Shown: positions 47,848 to 56,067 of the stretch, one piece after another | How positions within the stretch are numbered: the first letter of the stretch is position 1 | How the letters are laid out: every line of letters starts with the position of its first letter | Source of the DNA: Pseudarthrobacter phenanthrenivorans Sphe3 | GTDB taxonomy: Bacteria; Actinomycetota; Actinomycetes; Actinomycetales; Micrococcaceae | Assembly: GCF_000189535.1 (NCBI RefSeq) | Contig: NC_015145.1 | Location: 3,472,001-3,536,000, forward strand | Direction of reading: 5' to 3' | Length of the DNA stretch: 64,000 nucleotides | Translations under genes and position numbers: made by a program | The notes under the pieces: generated by a model | What the model saw: only the letters and a program-made list of their open reading frames with translations | Database searches by the model: none | What the model was told of the DNA's origin: nothing

Positions 47848-48309
47848 ATGATTGAACCTTCCGCCGCCGATACCGGCCGTGGCACCATCCTGGTGATCAA
47901 CGGACCCAACCTGAACCTGCTGGGAACCCGAGAGCCGGAGAAGTACGGGACATCCACCCTCGCCGACGTGGAGGAGTTGGCTGCCTCAGCCGCCCGGGGA
48001 CACGGTTTCGCAGTGGAATGCGTCCAGTCCAACCACGAAGGCGTCCTCCTGGACACCATTCACGCCGCCCGAGGCAACGCCGCCGGGATCATCATCAACG
48101 CCGGCGCCTTTACGCACACGTCCGTGGCACTGCGTGACGCCCTCGCCGCGGTGCAGTTTCCCGCCGTCGAAGTCCACATCACCAATGTGCACCAACGGGA
48201 GGAATTCAGGCACCACTCTTTCCTGTCGCCCGTCTGCTCAGCGGTGATCGTGGGCGCGGGTGTGTTCGGCTACAGGCTGGCTGTGGACTACCTCGCAGAG
48301 GTTCTCTAG
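47848..48309 (+). CDS. aroQ: Type II 3-dehydroquinate dehydratase
   Basis: AroQ catalyses the third step of the shikimate pathway. The 153-residue protein shows [18 protein letters not shown] (with the catalytic Tyr and Arg on the mobile loop), [32 protein letters not shown] and [15 protein letters not shown] (catalytic His region). Length and all motifs are standard. TAGATT lies 7 bases before the ATG at 47848 and there is no SD, so it is probably leaderless. It is not in an aro operon here; it converges with the MarP-like gene. Confidence 0.95.
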   Translation: MIEPSAADTGRGTILVINGPNLNLLGTREPEKYGTSTLADVEELAASAARGHGFAVECVQSNHEGVLLDTIHAARGNAAGIIINAGAFTHTSVALRDALAAVQFPAVEVHITNVHQREEFRHHSFLSPVCSAVIVGAGVFGYRLAVDYLAEVL

Positions 48310-48323
48310 CCGGCTGCAGCGCC

Positions 48324-49508
48324 TTATTTCTGGATGCACTGTCCGGAGGAGACGGCTGCGGAGAGCGATCCGGCCTGGGACGCCACGGGGCCAAGGTCGT
48401 CCATGGTGATGGCGAACCCCATGTCCGTGTCGGAGGTGGCCTTGGCGAAGATTACCCCTGCAACCGCGCCCTCAGTGGTCAGCAGCGGCCCGCCGGAATT
48501 CCCAGGTTCCACGTCACCCGCCAGCCGGTAGATCTCCTCAGGAGAAGCGTTGTTGCCGTAGATGTCCGGCACGAGCACTGTCGTGATGTCCTGCACTGTT
48601 GCCGGCTTCGACTGGAAGGGGCCGCCGTGCGGATATCCAGCAAAGGCGGCAGGGCTGCCGCCGGGAAGATCCGGGCCCAGCGTCAAGGGACTCGCGGGGA
48701 GGTCATCCACGGCCAGCACCGCCAAATCGTGCTTGGTGTCGAAGTAGACCACGCGCCCCTGCATCGCTCCGCCGTCCGGCATTTCCACCACCGGCTCCGA
48801 CACGCCCGCCACGACATGCGCGTTCGTGACTACCCGGTCTTCCGAAACCACGAAACCGGTGCCGGTCTGGTTCTGTCCGCATTCGTAGGCCGTTCCGGCA
48901 ATCCTCAGCACTGACTCCGCTGCCCGGTTGAGGGCCGGAGTGTCAGTGCTGGCGTTGGGCACCGGCACGGCAGGCCCCTGTTCCAGGCCCTCCAGGAGGG
49001 TGGGAATGCCGTTGCCGATCACCGTGGAGCGCAGCTGCGCCATCGTGGCTTTGACCGGCGTGGGGGTCAGCCCGTCGATGAAGCGGATGACCTTGGATTC
49101 GGCCAGCTGCTGGGACACCACCGGCACACCCAGGGAGCTGATGCTGAAGGCCAGCATGGACATCACCAGGGCGGATACCACCACGTTCACGGCACCGCCC
49201 ACCAGGCGGTCCACCGCCCGCAGGGGCCGGATCCGCACGGCGCCGCGGATGTGCCGGCCCGCCATGGTGCCCAAGCCATGTCCCAGGACCACCAGGACGA
49301 CGGCGGCGGCCACGATGGCGGTCAGCCGCCACCCGCTGTCCGGCACGAAGCCACTGACAAGGGGGACTGCGAAGAAGGCAGCGACTGCTCCGGCAGCAAA
49401 CCCGGCGATGCCGCCCACCGTCACCAGGAAACCGTTGCGGAGGCCGTAGATAAGGTAGGACAGCAAGGCCAGGATCAGGACAAAGTCCAGGACAGTCAAG
49501 CCGACCAC
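48324..49508 (-). CDS. MarP-like membrane serine protease (CvpA plus trypsin-like domain)
   Basis: This 394-residue protein resembles mycobacterial MarP (Rv3671c), which protects against acid and oxidative stress by activating a cell-wall hydrolase. The N-terminal CvpA domain has four membrane helices. The extracytoplasmic chymotrypsin-like domain has the triad His in TNAHVVAG, Asp in KHDLAVLAV and Ser in EPGNSGGPL. Two cysteines (AYECGQ and the C-terminal GQCIQK) match the MarP disulfide. The start is GTG at 49508 with AAGGAG 6 bases upstream. Confidence 0.87.
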   Translation of the reverse strand: MVGLTVLDFVLILALLSYLIYGLRNGFLVTVGGIAGFAAGAVAAFFAVPLVSGFVPDSGWRLTAIVAAAVVLVVLGHGLGTMAGRHIRGAVRIRPLRAVDRLVGGAVNVVVSALVMSMLAFSISSLGVPVVSQQLAESKVIRFIDGLTPTPVKATMAQLRSTVIGNGIPTLLEGLEQGPAVPVPNASTDTPALNRAAESVLRIAGTAYECGQNQTGTGFVVSEDRVVTNAHVVAGVSEPVVEMPDGGAMQGRVVYFDTKHDLAVLAVDDLPASPLTLGPDLPGGSPAAFAGYPHGGPFQSKPATVQDITTVLVPDIYGNNASPEEIYRLAGDVEPGNSGGPLLTTEGAVAGVIFAKATSDTDMGFAITMDDLGPVASQAGSLSAAVSSGQCIQK

Positions 49509-49726
49509 TAGGGCTCCTTATTAAGCAGTTGAACCTTCATTCTAATGGCCGATACTGACAGCTTTCTGAATACCTCCTTCGCCCTTGCGGCAGTCCGGGG
49601 AGGGGACGGCCCGGCCCTTTCGGCCCTCCATCAGGGCGTTTTGCCTGCCAAGTTCGTCACAGAACCTTGAAAATTCTGAAACAATGGCACAAGCGCCACA
49701 GCCGACACTTTTATTCAGGAGATTTC

Positions 49727-50404
49727 ATGGACATCGAGGTACTGCGCCGAGCACCCCTTTTCGCCACGCTGGACGACGACGCATTCCGCCTGCTGACGGA
49801 TGAGCTCACCGAGGTGGACCTGTCCCGCGGCGCTTCGGTATTCCGTGAGGGCGACCAGGGTGACCAGCTGTACTTCATCGTCTCCGGCAAGGTGAAGCTT
49901 GGCCGGACCTCTCCTGACGGCCGCGAGTCCCTGCTGGCCATCCTCGGCCCGGGTGAGCTCTTTGGTGAAATGGCCCTGTTCGACCCCAGCCCCCGGACCG
50001 CCACGGCAACCGCCGTCTCGGAAACCCGCCTGGCCGGCCTCAAGAACGAGAGCCTTAACACACTGCTCCGCACCCGCCCGGAGGTCTCGGCCCAGCTGCT
50101 GCAGGCCCTCGCCCGGCGCCTGCGCCGCACCAACGACTCACTGTCCGACCTCGTTTTCTCCGATGTGCCGGGCCGTGTGGCAAAGGCCCTCCTGGACCTG
50201 GCTGACCGCTTCGGCCGGCCGGCTACCGACGGCGTCCTGGTTGCCCACGAGCTCACCCAGGAGGAACTGGCGCAGCTGGTGGGCGCTTCCCGCGAAACCG
50301 TGAACAAGGCCCTCGCCGAGTTTGTCCAGCGCGGCTGGCTCCGCCTTGAAGCCCGCGCCGTCGTCATCCTGGACATGCAGCGCCTCCGCCAGCGCTCCCG
50401 CTAG
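49727..50404 (+). CDS. crp: Crp/Fnr-family global regulator (GlxR-like)
   Basis: This 225-residue cAMP-type regulator resembles GlxR of Corynebacterium and Rv3676 of Mycobacterium. The cyclic-nucleotide domain contains GELFGEMALFDPSPRTATA, where the Arg-Thr pair takes the position of Arg-Ser in the cAMP pocket. The C-terminal HTH is ELTQEELAQLVGASRETVNKALAEF. AGGAG lies 6 bases before the ATG at 49727. A strong terminator follows. Candidate TGTG-N6-CACA sites occur upstream of acs and the ABC exporter in this window. Confidence 0.92.
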   Translation: MDIEVLRRAPLFATLDDDAFRLLTDELTEVDLSRGASVFREGDQGDQLYFIVSGKVKLGRTSPDGRESLLAILGPGELFGEMALFDPSPRTATATAVSETRLAGLKNESLNTLLRTRPEVSAQLLQALARRLRRTNDSLSDLVFSDVPGRVAKALLDLADRFGRPATDGVLVAHELTQEELAQLVGASRETVNKALAEFVQRGWLRLEARAVVILDMQRLRQRSR

Positions 50405-50416
50405 TCTCCGCAGCAC

Positions 50417-50443
50417 AAAGGCCGCCCCACGGGGCGGCCTTTT
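50417..50443 (+). terminator. Rho-independent terminator of crp
   Basis: AAAGGCCGCCCC and GGGGCGGCCTTTT form a 12-bp GC-rich stem ending in four T residues, 13 bases after the crp stop. This is the clearest intrinsic terminator in the window. Confidence 0.9.
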
Positions 50444-50457
50444 GCATGCCCCCACCG

Positions 50458-50533
50458 ACGCTCTCTCACCTAATGCGCGTATTTCTCCAACGCTCTATCA
50501 CTTCACGCCGGTTTTTCCCCAACCATCTATCAC
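50458..50533 (-). repeat. Inverted, degenerate half of a 32-bp-period repeat array
   Basis: The reverse complement of the array core (GTGAGAGAGCGT) recurs as ACGCTCTCTCAC at 50458, ACGCTCTATCAC at 50490 and ACCATCTATCAC at 50522: exactly 32-bp steps with drifting sequence. A fainter fourth unit may start at 50552. The stretch is noncoding. Confidence 0.8.
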
Positions 50534-50600
50534 CTCCAAGCCGTCTCCCCGACCATTCCTGAAGCTAAGGACACCGGATGGCCCGTCAACGAGTCAGAAA

Positions 50601-50737
50601 GTGAGAGAGCGTCTCAGGAAAAGCCGCATCGAGTGAGAGAGCGTCTCAGGAAAAGCGGCATCAAGTGAGAGAGCGTTTCAGGAAAAGCCGCATCGAGTGA
50701 GAGAGCGTTTCAGGAAAAGCGGCATCAAGTGAGAGAG
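50601..50737 (+). repeat. Direct half of the 32-bp repeat array, 4 full copies plus a partial fifth
   Basis: GTGAGAGAG begins at 50601, 50633, 50665, 50697 and 50729, an exact 32-bp period. Units alternate between endings CCGCATCGA and CGGCATCAA; units one and two have GTCTC where three and four have GTTTC. This shows that a 64-bp dimer was duplicated. There are no spacers, so it is not CRISPR. The remaining sequence from 50405 to 50827 contains no gene. Confidence 0.9.
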
Positions 50738-50827
50738 GATCGCGGGGGGAGGACAGGTTCGGACGACGGGGCCAGGCCCGCCGCTGAAGGCTGCCCGGCG
50801 GTAAAATTGGACCAGAGGTGCATGGCA

Positions 50828-51010
50828 ATGTCCGCCGCGATGGCTGTTGTTTTGATCCTGCTGGGCCTGGCTTCCCTTGCCGCGATGATCGGCACGGTGG
50901 TCCTGGTGGTGAAGGACGGCCGGGGCGGGATTCCGCCCGAGCCCTCGGTCCAGCCCTGGGCTGCAGGAACATTGCCCAGCCGCCCCTATTCCACGTTGCG
51001 CAGGATCTAG
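50828..51010 (+). CDS. Small single-span membrane protein
   Basis: This 60-residue protein has one strong helix (AAMAVVLILLGLASLAAMIGTVVLVV) followed by a short proline-rich cytoplasmic or outer tail (IPPEPSVQPWAAGTLPSRPYSTLRRI). GAGG lies 9 bases before the ATG at 50828; an ATG at 50822 is also possible. Its stop overlaps the convergent Nudix stop by 4 bases. No family is recognised. A small membrane protein near crp also occurs in mycobacteria, but equivalence is not shown. Confidence 0.55.
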   Translation: MSAAMAVVLILLGLASLAAMIGTVVLVVKDGRGGIPPEPSVQPWAAGTLPSRPYSTLRRI

Positions 51011-51918
51011 CGTTCGCGCTGGGGGTCGTCGGCTGTGGTCTTGGCGGCCTCGACTTCGAGCATCAGCTTTCCGTCCTCTTCCACCAGGGTTGGCTGGTAC
51101 ACATGGGCCTTGCGTTTGTAACTGAGATACGCAATGCAGCCGTTCGCCATGGCCATTTTTTCGAGCATGATCTCGGACCCGGGAACCAGGAGTTCGCCGA
51201 GGGTGCGGCCCACGGTGTTTTCCTGGCCCACCTCGTCCCCGAGGGCGGTGGTATCGCGCTGGGCGATGACCTCCGGCGCGTTGACCCAGCGGCCCCAGAC
51301 ACCTTTGCCCTCCAGGAGCGTGGGTTGCTGGTTGAGTGGAACCGTGGCAGCGAAGTAGCGGGTGTCGAAGCGGCGGTGCGCAAAATCGGGGCTGCGCCAG
51401 TTGACCAGGGACTTCAGCAGGTCCGTCCTGACGGACAGCCCGCGCTTGGCCAGGATCTCCGGGAACGTCTTCTCCTGCTCGGCCACGGCAACCCGGGCAC
51501 GCATCCACTCGGGCGTGGACGTGGCTTCCACCGTGCCGGCCATGTCCGGCCCTGCAAGCAGCACGCCGGTTTCCTCGAAGAGTTCCCGGATGGCGCCCAG
51601 CACGTGGCGGCGCGCCAGCCCGACGTCGTCCGTTCCCATCTGCTCAGCCCAATGCTGGGGTGAGGGGCCCAGCCAGCCCACGGGGTCGTCGTCGGCCGCA
51701 TCCAGCGAGCCGCCGGGAAACGCAAGCACCCCCAGCGGGGAGGAACCCGGCCGGTAGGCCAGCCAGGTTTCCAGCCCCCTGGGGGAATCACGCAACAGGA
51801 CCACGGAGGAGGCGAGACGGGCCGCGCGAGGCGTCCGTTCGCCGTGTTCGAGCCAGCTCTGCGCCGCCCCTTCAAGGTCCTGGGGAAGTGCGAAGAGCCG
51901 TCGGGCTAGGTGAGGCAA
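51007..51918 (-). CDS. Nudix hydrolase, long form
   Basis: This 303-residue protein has a Nudix core: LAFPGGSLDAADDD, then an insertion, then HVLGAIRELFEETGVLL with the REXXEE metal motif. The long insertion between the Gly-Gly and the REL helix, and the C-terminal extension (FDTRYFAATVPLNQQPTLLEGKGVWGRWV), match the family of human NUDT19-like/actinobacterial proteins beside crp and ridA. The start is the TTG at 51918, with TAGGA 13 bases upstream; a GTG 39 codons later is an alternative. Substrate unknown. Confidence 0.8.
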   Translation of the reverse strand: MPHLARRLFALPQDLEGAAQSWLEHGERTPRAARLASSVVLLRDSPRGLETWLAYRPGSSPLGVLAFPGGSLDAADDDPVGWLGPSPQHWAEQMGTDDVGLARRHVLGAIRELFEETGVLLAGPDMAGTVEATSTPEWMRARVAVAEQEKTFPEILAKRGLSVRTDLLKSLVNWRSPDFAHRRFDTRYFAATVPLNQQPTLLEGKGVWGRWVNAPEVIAQRDTTALGDEVGQENTVGRTLGELLVPGSEIMLEKMAMANGCIAYLSYKRKAHVYQPTLVEEDGKLMLEVEAAKTTADDPQRER

Positions 51919-51933
51919 GGGAAACGACCGGTC

Positions 51934-52467
51934 CTAGCTGAATTCGGCTATCAGTTCGACCTCTACCGGAGAATCGAGCGGCAGGACGGAGACGCCGACG
52001 GCGGAACGCGCGTGCTGGCCGGCGTCACCGAGGACGCTGCCCAGCAATTCCGAGGCGCCGTTGATGACGCCCGGCTGTCCGGTGAAGGAGGGGTCGGAGG
52101 AGACGAAGCCCACAACTTTGACGATCCGGGTGATGCGGTCAAGATCGCCAATAACACTCTTGACGGCTGCCAGGGCGTTGACTGCACAGAGCGCAGCGTA
52201 CTGCTTCGCGTCTTCGGGGGAAACCGTGGGCTCGTCCGCGAAGCCCTCGGTTCCTGCAGACACTTTTCCCGTAGCTGGGAGTTTGCCATTAATAAAAGGC
52301 AACTGCCCGGACGTGTACACGTGGCTGCCGGAGATGACGGCAGGGACATAGGCAGCCACCGGTGCAGCCACCTCGGGGAGAGTGAGGCCAAGGTCTGCAA
52401 GCCGCTGTTCGACGGCGGAAACGGGCGCTGCTGCCGCGCCGGACTGGGCCTCTGCGGAGGTGCTCAT
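51934..52467 (-). CDS. RidA-family protein
   Basis: This 177-residue protein belongs to the YjgF/YER057c/RidA family, enamine/imine deaminases that remove reactive intermediates. The core begins at VISGSHVYTSGQLPF and includes ALCAVNALAAVKSVIGDLDRITRIVKVVGFV. The family's usual C-terminal Arg-containing catalytic strand is replaced by ARSAVGVSVLPLDSPVEVELIAEFS, which retains the pattern RxAVGVxxLPxxxxVE. An N-terminal 25-residue Ala/Ser-rich extension is present. It lies 1 base after the DUF4177 gene and 15 bases before the Nudix gene, forming an operon. Confidence 0.85.
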   Translation of the reverse strand: MSTSAEAQSGAAAAPVSAVEQRLADLGLTLPEVAAPVAAYVPAVISGSHVYTSGQLPFINGKLPATGKVSAGTEGFADEPTVSPEDAKQYAALCAVNALAAVKSVIGDLDRITRIVKVVGFVSSDPSFTGQPGVINGASELLGSVLGDAGQHARSAVGVSVLPLDSPVEVELIAEFS

Positions 52468-52468
52468 G

Positions 52469-52624
52469 CTACTGCTTCTCCCTCTTCAGGTAGGCCACCA
52501 GGCCGTTTCCGTCCGGTCCAGGGACCACCTGGACGAGCTCCCAGCCGTCGTCTCCCCACTGGTCGAGAATCTGCTTTGTGGCGTGAATAATGAGCGGAAT
52601 CGTCGCGTACTCCCATTTGGTCAT
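52469..52624 (-). CDS. DUF4177 small protein
   Basis: This 51-residue protein reads TKWEYATIPLIIHATKQILDQWGDDGWELVQVVPG, a clear DUF4177 pattern (WEY, then GWELV). Function is unknown; in mycobacteria the matching gene (Rv3678A) also sits beside a RidA gene near crp. TAGTCT lies 7 bases ahead of the ATG, suggesting a leaderless transcript that also covers ridA. Its start is only 37 bp from the divergent PBP start. Confidence 0.85.
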   Translation of the reverse strand: MTKWEYATIPLIIHATKQILDQWGDDGWELVQVVPGPDGNGLVAYLKREKQ

Positions 52625-52631
52625 GAGAGAA

Positions 52632-52654
52632 AGACTAGTCCTTGCCGGTAAAGT
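52632..52654. promoter_or_regulatory. Back-to-back -10 boxes of DUF4177 and the penicillin-binding protein
   Basis: TAGTCT on the minus strand (52637-52632) and TAAAGT on the plus strand (52649-52654) each lie 7 bases before a start codon. The -10 elements are 11 bp apart, so each promoter's -35 region lies inside the opposite gene. Both cannot easily be occupied at once. Confidence 0.55.
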
Positions 52655-52661
52655 GGAAAAC

Positions 52662-54965
52662 ATGGCGACTCGTACGAACCCATTATTCGACACTGCCACC
52701 ACCCTTGGTAAGATCCTCGTTTTCCTTGGCGTGAGTGCAATTTGCGGTGTCCTGGTAGCAGGCCTGCTGGTTCCCGCGGCGGCCGTTTCAGGCAGCGCAG
52801 CCAGCGGTTCGATCGAGTTCTTCGACACCCTTCCTGCTGAACTTAAGGTTGATCCGCCCAACCAGACCACCCGGATCCTGGCCGCGGACGGCAGCGAGAT
52901 CGCCAGCGTCTATACGGAGAACCGCACCAAGGTTGCCCTGGACCAGATTTCGCCGTTCATGAAGGAAGCCGTCATCGCGGTTGAGGACAGCCGCTTCTAC
53001 GATCATGGCGGCGTTGATACCACCGGTATCCTCCGTGCGCTGGTCAGCACCGCGCGCGGTAACCGGCAGGGCGCCTCAACCATCACGCAGCAGTATGTCA
53101 ACAACGTCCTCAACGCCAACCTCGCCGCCGAGGGCAACGAGGACCAGATCAAGCTCAATGGCGTGAACAAGGGCGTGGGTGACAAGCTCCGCGAAATGAA
53201 GCTTGCCATCGCCCTGGAAAAGGAGTTCTCCAAGGAGCAGATCCTTGAGGGCTACCTGAACATCGTGTTCTTCAACCGGGACGCTTATGGCGTCGAGGCT
53301 GCGTCCCGGTTCTTCTTCAGCACCTCCGCCAAGGACCTGACGCTCCCCCAGGCCGCGCTGCTGGCAGGCCTGGTGAACAGCCCGTCCGCGTTCGACCCGA
53401 TCAACAACCCGGAGAGCTCCAAGCAGCGCCGCGACCTGGTTTTGACGCTCATGCGGGACCAGGGCAAGATCACCCAGGCCGATTACGAGGCCGCAGTCGC
53501 CACTCCCGTGGAAACCAAGGTCACCCCGGCCCGCCAAGGCTGCGCCTACGCGTCCACCGCCCCGTACTTCTGCGACTACGTGCTGCACCTGCTGGAAAAC
53601 AACCCGGCCTATGGTGAGGACCTCAAGGAACGCCAGCGCCTGATCTACGGCGGCGGCCTGACCATCACCACCACGCTGGACCCGAATGCCCAGGCTGTGG
53701 CCCAGGAGCAGGTAAACGCCTCCGCCGGCGCCAACCCGGACAAGTGGGGTGCCGCCATGGTTTCGGTACAGCCGAACAGCGGCAAGATCATCTCGATGGC
53801 CCAGAACACCTCGTTCCTGCCGGCTGAAGGTGCCTTCGACTCGCAGGTGAACTTCAACGTGGACAAGCTGGACAAGGACGGGAACGACCTGAACGGCCTC
53901 GGCGGCGCCCAGCCCGGCTCCACCATGAAGCCGTTCACGTTCGCGCAGTGGCTCAACGAGGGCAAGTCCATGAACACCGTGGTGAATGCGGCCCAGCGCC
54001 GCTACCCGTTGAACTTCCCGTGGCGGAACTCCTGCGGCCAGGTCACCGGCGCGTACAACACGGCACAGAAGGCACTCGGCGCAGCTGATGACCTGCAGAA
54101 CGCCGAACCGCAGTGGTACCGCCCGCTGTCCGTGCTCGAGGGCCTGTACAACTCCATCAACACCGTGACGTTCGCCTCCGCCGCTCAGCTGGACTTCTGC
54201 GGCATCCAGAAGATTGTTGACGCAACGGGACTTCACGGCGGCCTGCCGGCGGACGGGGACCCTAACCCGAAGATCAACATGTCCACCCTGGGCAACCTGC
54301 TGGGATCCACCCAGACGGCTCCCCTGACAATGGCCAGCGCGTTCGCCACGTTCGCAAATGACGGAAAGTACTGCGAACCGATCGCCATCACCTCGGTGAC
54401 GGACCAGACCGGCGCCACGCTGCCGGCACAGTCCACCAGCTGCCGGGACGCGGTCAAGCCCGAGGTTGCCCGCGGCGTGAACTACGCGCTGCAGGAAGTC
54501 CTGAACCGTGGCTCCGGTTCGCTGATCCAGCCCCGGATCTCCACCCGCACCAGCTTCCCGATCGGTGCGAAGACCGGTACGTCGAATAACAACGGTTCCA
54601 CGTGGGTTGTTGGCCACACCACGGGCCTGGCCACTGCCGCCTGGTTCGGTGATGCCTTGGGCGCCCAGGACCGTTCAGGCCAGAACATCACGGTGAACGG
54701 AAAGTTCTACCCGGGCATCGACGGCTACATGATTGCCGGCCCGATGTTCTCGAACTTCATGTCCCGGGTTGCACCGGCCTACGGCACCGAGCCCTTCCCC
54801 GCCCCGCCCAGCAACCTCCTGAACGGAACCACCCGGAGCACCACCCCGGCCACCACGGCGCCGCAGGCTACCCGCGCGCCGGCACCGGCACCGGCAGCTC
54901 CGCAACCCGCTCCGCAGCCGACCAACAACGGCAACGGAAACGGCAACGGCAACAATGACGACTAA
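52662..54965 (+). CDS. ponA: Bifunctional class A penicillin-binding protein (PonA2-like)
   Basis: This 767-residue protein polymerises and cross-links peptidoglycan. After one N-terminal membrane helix (residues 17-40) comes a GT51 domain with the catalytic Glu near 108 (VEDSRFYDHGGVD) and GASTITQQYVNN. The transpeptidase has the active Ser near 420 (PGSTMKPF), SIN near 498 and KTGTSNN near 637. The tail is rich in Pro, Ala, Asn and Gly. The ATG at 52662 has GTGGAA upstream and TAAAGT 7 bases before it. It overlaps the metallophosphoesterase by 11 bases. Confidence 0.94.
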   Translation: MATRTNPLFDTATTLGKILVFLGVSAICGVLVAGLLVPAAAVSGSAASGSIEFFDTLPAELKVDPPNQTTRILAADGSEIASVYTENRTKVALDQISPFMKEAVIAVEDSRFYDHGGVDTTGILRALVSTARGNRQGASTITQQYVNNVLNANLAAEGNEDQIKLNGVNKGVGDKLREMKLAIALEKEFSKEQILEGYLNIVFFNRDAYGVEAASRFFFSTSAKDLTLPQAALLAGLVNSPSAFDPINNPESSKQRRDLVLTLMRDQGKITQADYEAAVATPVETKVTPARQGCAYASTAPYFCDYVLHLLENNPAYGEDLKERQRLIYGGGLTITTTLDPNAQAVAQEQVNASAGANPDKWGAAMVSVQPNSGKIISMAQNTSFLPAEGAFDSQVNFNVDKLDKDGNDLNGLGGAQPGSTMKPFTFAQWLNEGKSMNTVVNAAQRRYPLNFPWRNSCGQVTGAYNTAQKALGAADDLQNAEPQWYRPLSVLEGLYNSINTVTFASAAQLDFCGIQKIVDATGLHGGLPADGDPNPKINMSTLGNLLGSTQTAPLTMASAFATFANDGKYCEPIAITSVTDQTGATLPAQSTSCRDAVKPEVARGVNYALQEVLNRGSGSLIQPRISTRTSFPIGAKTGTSNNNGSTWVVGHTTGLATAAWFGDALGAQDRSGQNITVNGKFYPGIDGYMIAGPMFSNFMSRVAPAYGTEPFPAPPSNLLNGTTRSTTPATTAPQATRAPAPAPAAPQPAPQPTNNGNGNGNGNNDD

Positions 54966-55917
54966 CCGGATGCTGTCCAGCAGCACCCTCGCCAGCCGCG
55001 CCCGAACCATCGGGCGCGGCTTCGCCGTCACCGCCGGAACCGGGGCTGTCGCCGGAGTGGCCGCTTTCGGATACGGCCTGTGGGAGAAAGACCAGTTCGT
55101 CCTTCGTGAGGAGTCCCTGGCCATCCTGCCGCCGGGACACGGCCCCTTCCGGATCCTGCACCTGAGCGATATCCATTTCGTCCCGGGGCAGAAAAAGAAG
55201 GCTGCGTGGCTGCAGTCCCTGGCAGACCTCAAGCCTGACCTGGTGGCCAATACCGGCGACAACCTCAGCCATGTGAAGGCGGTTGACCCGCTTCTGGCTG
55301 CCCTGCGCCCGCTGCTGGAGTTCCCCGGCGTCTTCGTTCCCGGCTCCAATGACTACTTCGCTCCCAGCTTGAAGAATCCCGCTTCCTACCTGCTGGGTCC
55401 GTCCACGGCGAAGCCCAAGCCCAAGGTGCTTGACTGGCCGCGGCTGCGTTCCGGCTTCGGCATGGGCGGCTGGGTGGACCTGACCAACCGCCACCAGTCC
55501 CTGGTGCTGAACGGCATCCGCTTTGATTTCTCCGGCGTGGACGATCCCCATCTGAAGCGCGAGAAGTACGCCGGCTGGCCCCGCGGAACAGTGAACCAGG
55601 ACGCCGCGGACCACCTCAAGGTCGCTGTCATCCACGCGCCCTACCAGCGGGTGCTCGACCACTTCACCGAGGACGGCGCCGACCTCCTTCTTGCCGGACA
55701 TACCCATGGCGGACAGCTCTGCATCCCCGGCTATGGTGCGCTGGTGGCCAACTGCGACCTCCCCACGTGGCGGGCCAAAGGCCTGAATGACTGGACAAGC
55801 AACGGACGTACGACGCCGGTGAACGTCTCGGGCGGTATCGGCACCTCACGCTTCGCCCCGGTAAGGATCGCCTGCAAGCCCGAAGCTGTCCTGCTTACCC
55901 TCACGTCCCGCAGCTGA
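54955..55917 (+). CDS. Metallophosphoesterase (YkuE-like)
   Basis: This 320-residue dimetal phosphoesterase has a hydrophobic N-terminal segment (GFAVTAGTGAVAGVAAFGYGLW) that may anchor it. Metal-binding motifs in order: LHLSDIHF, NTGDNLSH, VPGSNDYF, VAVIHAPY and LLAGHTHGGQLCIPGYGAL. The start codon lies inside the ponA 3' end (11-base overlap), so synthesis is coupled. The same pairing (ponA2-Rv3683) occurs in mycobacteria and suggests a cell-envelope role. The substrate is unknown. Confidence 0.88.
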   Translation: MTTNRMLSSSTLASRARTIGRGFAVTAGTGAVAGVAAFGYGLWEKDQFVLREESLAILPPGHGPFRILHLSDIHFVPGQKKKAAWLQSLADLKPDLVANTGDNLSHVKAVDPLLAALRPLLEFPGVFVPGSNDYFAPSLKNPASYLLGPSTAKPKPKVLDWPRLRSGFGMGGWVDLTNRHQSLVLNGIRFDFSGVDDPHLKREKYAGWPRGTVNQDAADHLKVAVIHAPYQRVLDHFTEDGADLLLAGHTHGGQLCIPGYGALVANCDLPTWRAKGLNDWTSNGRTTPVNVSGGIGTSRFAPVRIACKPEAVLLTLTSRS

Positions 55918-55941
55918 CAGCACAGTAGGGACGGTCCGCCC

Positions 55942-55960
55942 TTATTGCGGACCGCAATAA
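55942..55960. promoter_or_regulatory. Operator-like palindrome 1 before the ABC exporter
   Basis: TTATTGCGG-A-CCGCAATAA is a perfect 9-1-9 palindrome, 25 bases after the preceding stop and 108 bases before the exporter start. Confidence 0.65.
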
Positions 55961-55971
55961 CTGGCCCACCC

Positions 55972-55990
55972 TTTTTGTGGACCCCAATTA
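55972..55990. promoter_or_regulatory. Operator-like palindrome 2 before the ABC exporter
   Basis: TTTTTGTGG-A-CCCCAATTA matches palindrome 1 at 15 of 19 positions and is centred exactly 30 bp from it (three helical turns), as expected for two dimers of one repressor on the same DNA face. Confidence 0.6.
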
Positions 55991-55991
55991 C

Positions 55992-56007
55992 TGTGAATCG
56001 CCTCACG
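55992..56007. promoter_or_regulatory. Crp-like site before the ABC exporter
   Basis: TGTGAATCGCCTCACG matches TGTGA-N6-TCACA at 9 of 10 defined positions and directly follows operator 2, 61 bases before the exporter start codon. Confidence 0.45.
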
Positions 56008-56067
56008 CCATCGCATAGGGTAGTTGCTACGGGAAACTACATTCGTTTTAGCGTTTGAGAAGCGGGC

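Noticed and set aside
50601..50737. CRISPR array
   Set aside because: The 32-bp units abut with no spacers and no cas genes are present.
53076..54617. 513-codon open frame antisense to ponA
   Set aside because: It is a shadow frame of the PBP; the product is His/Arg/Gln/Val-rich without domains.
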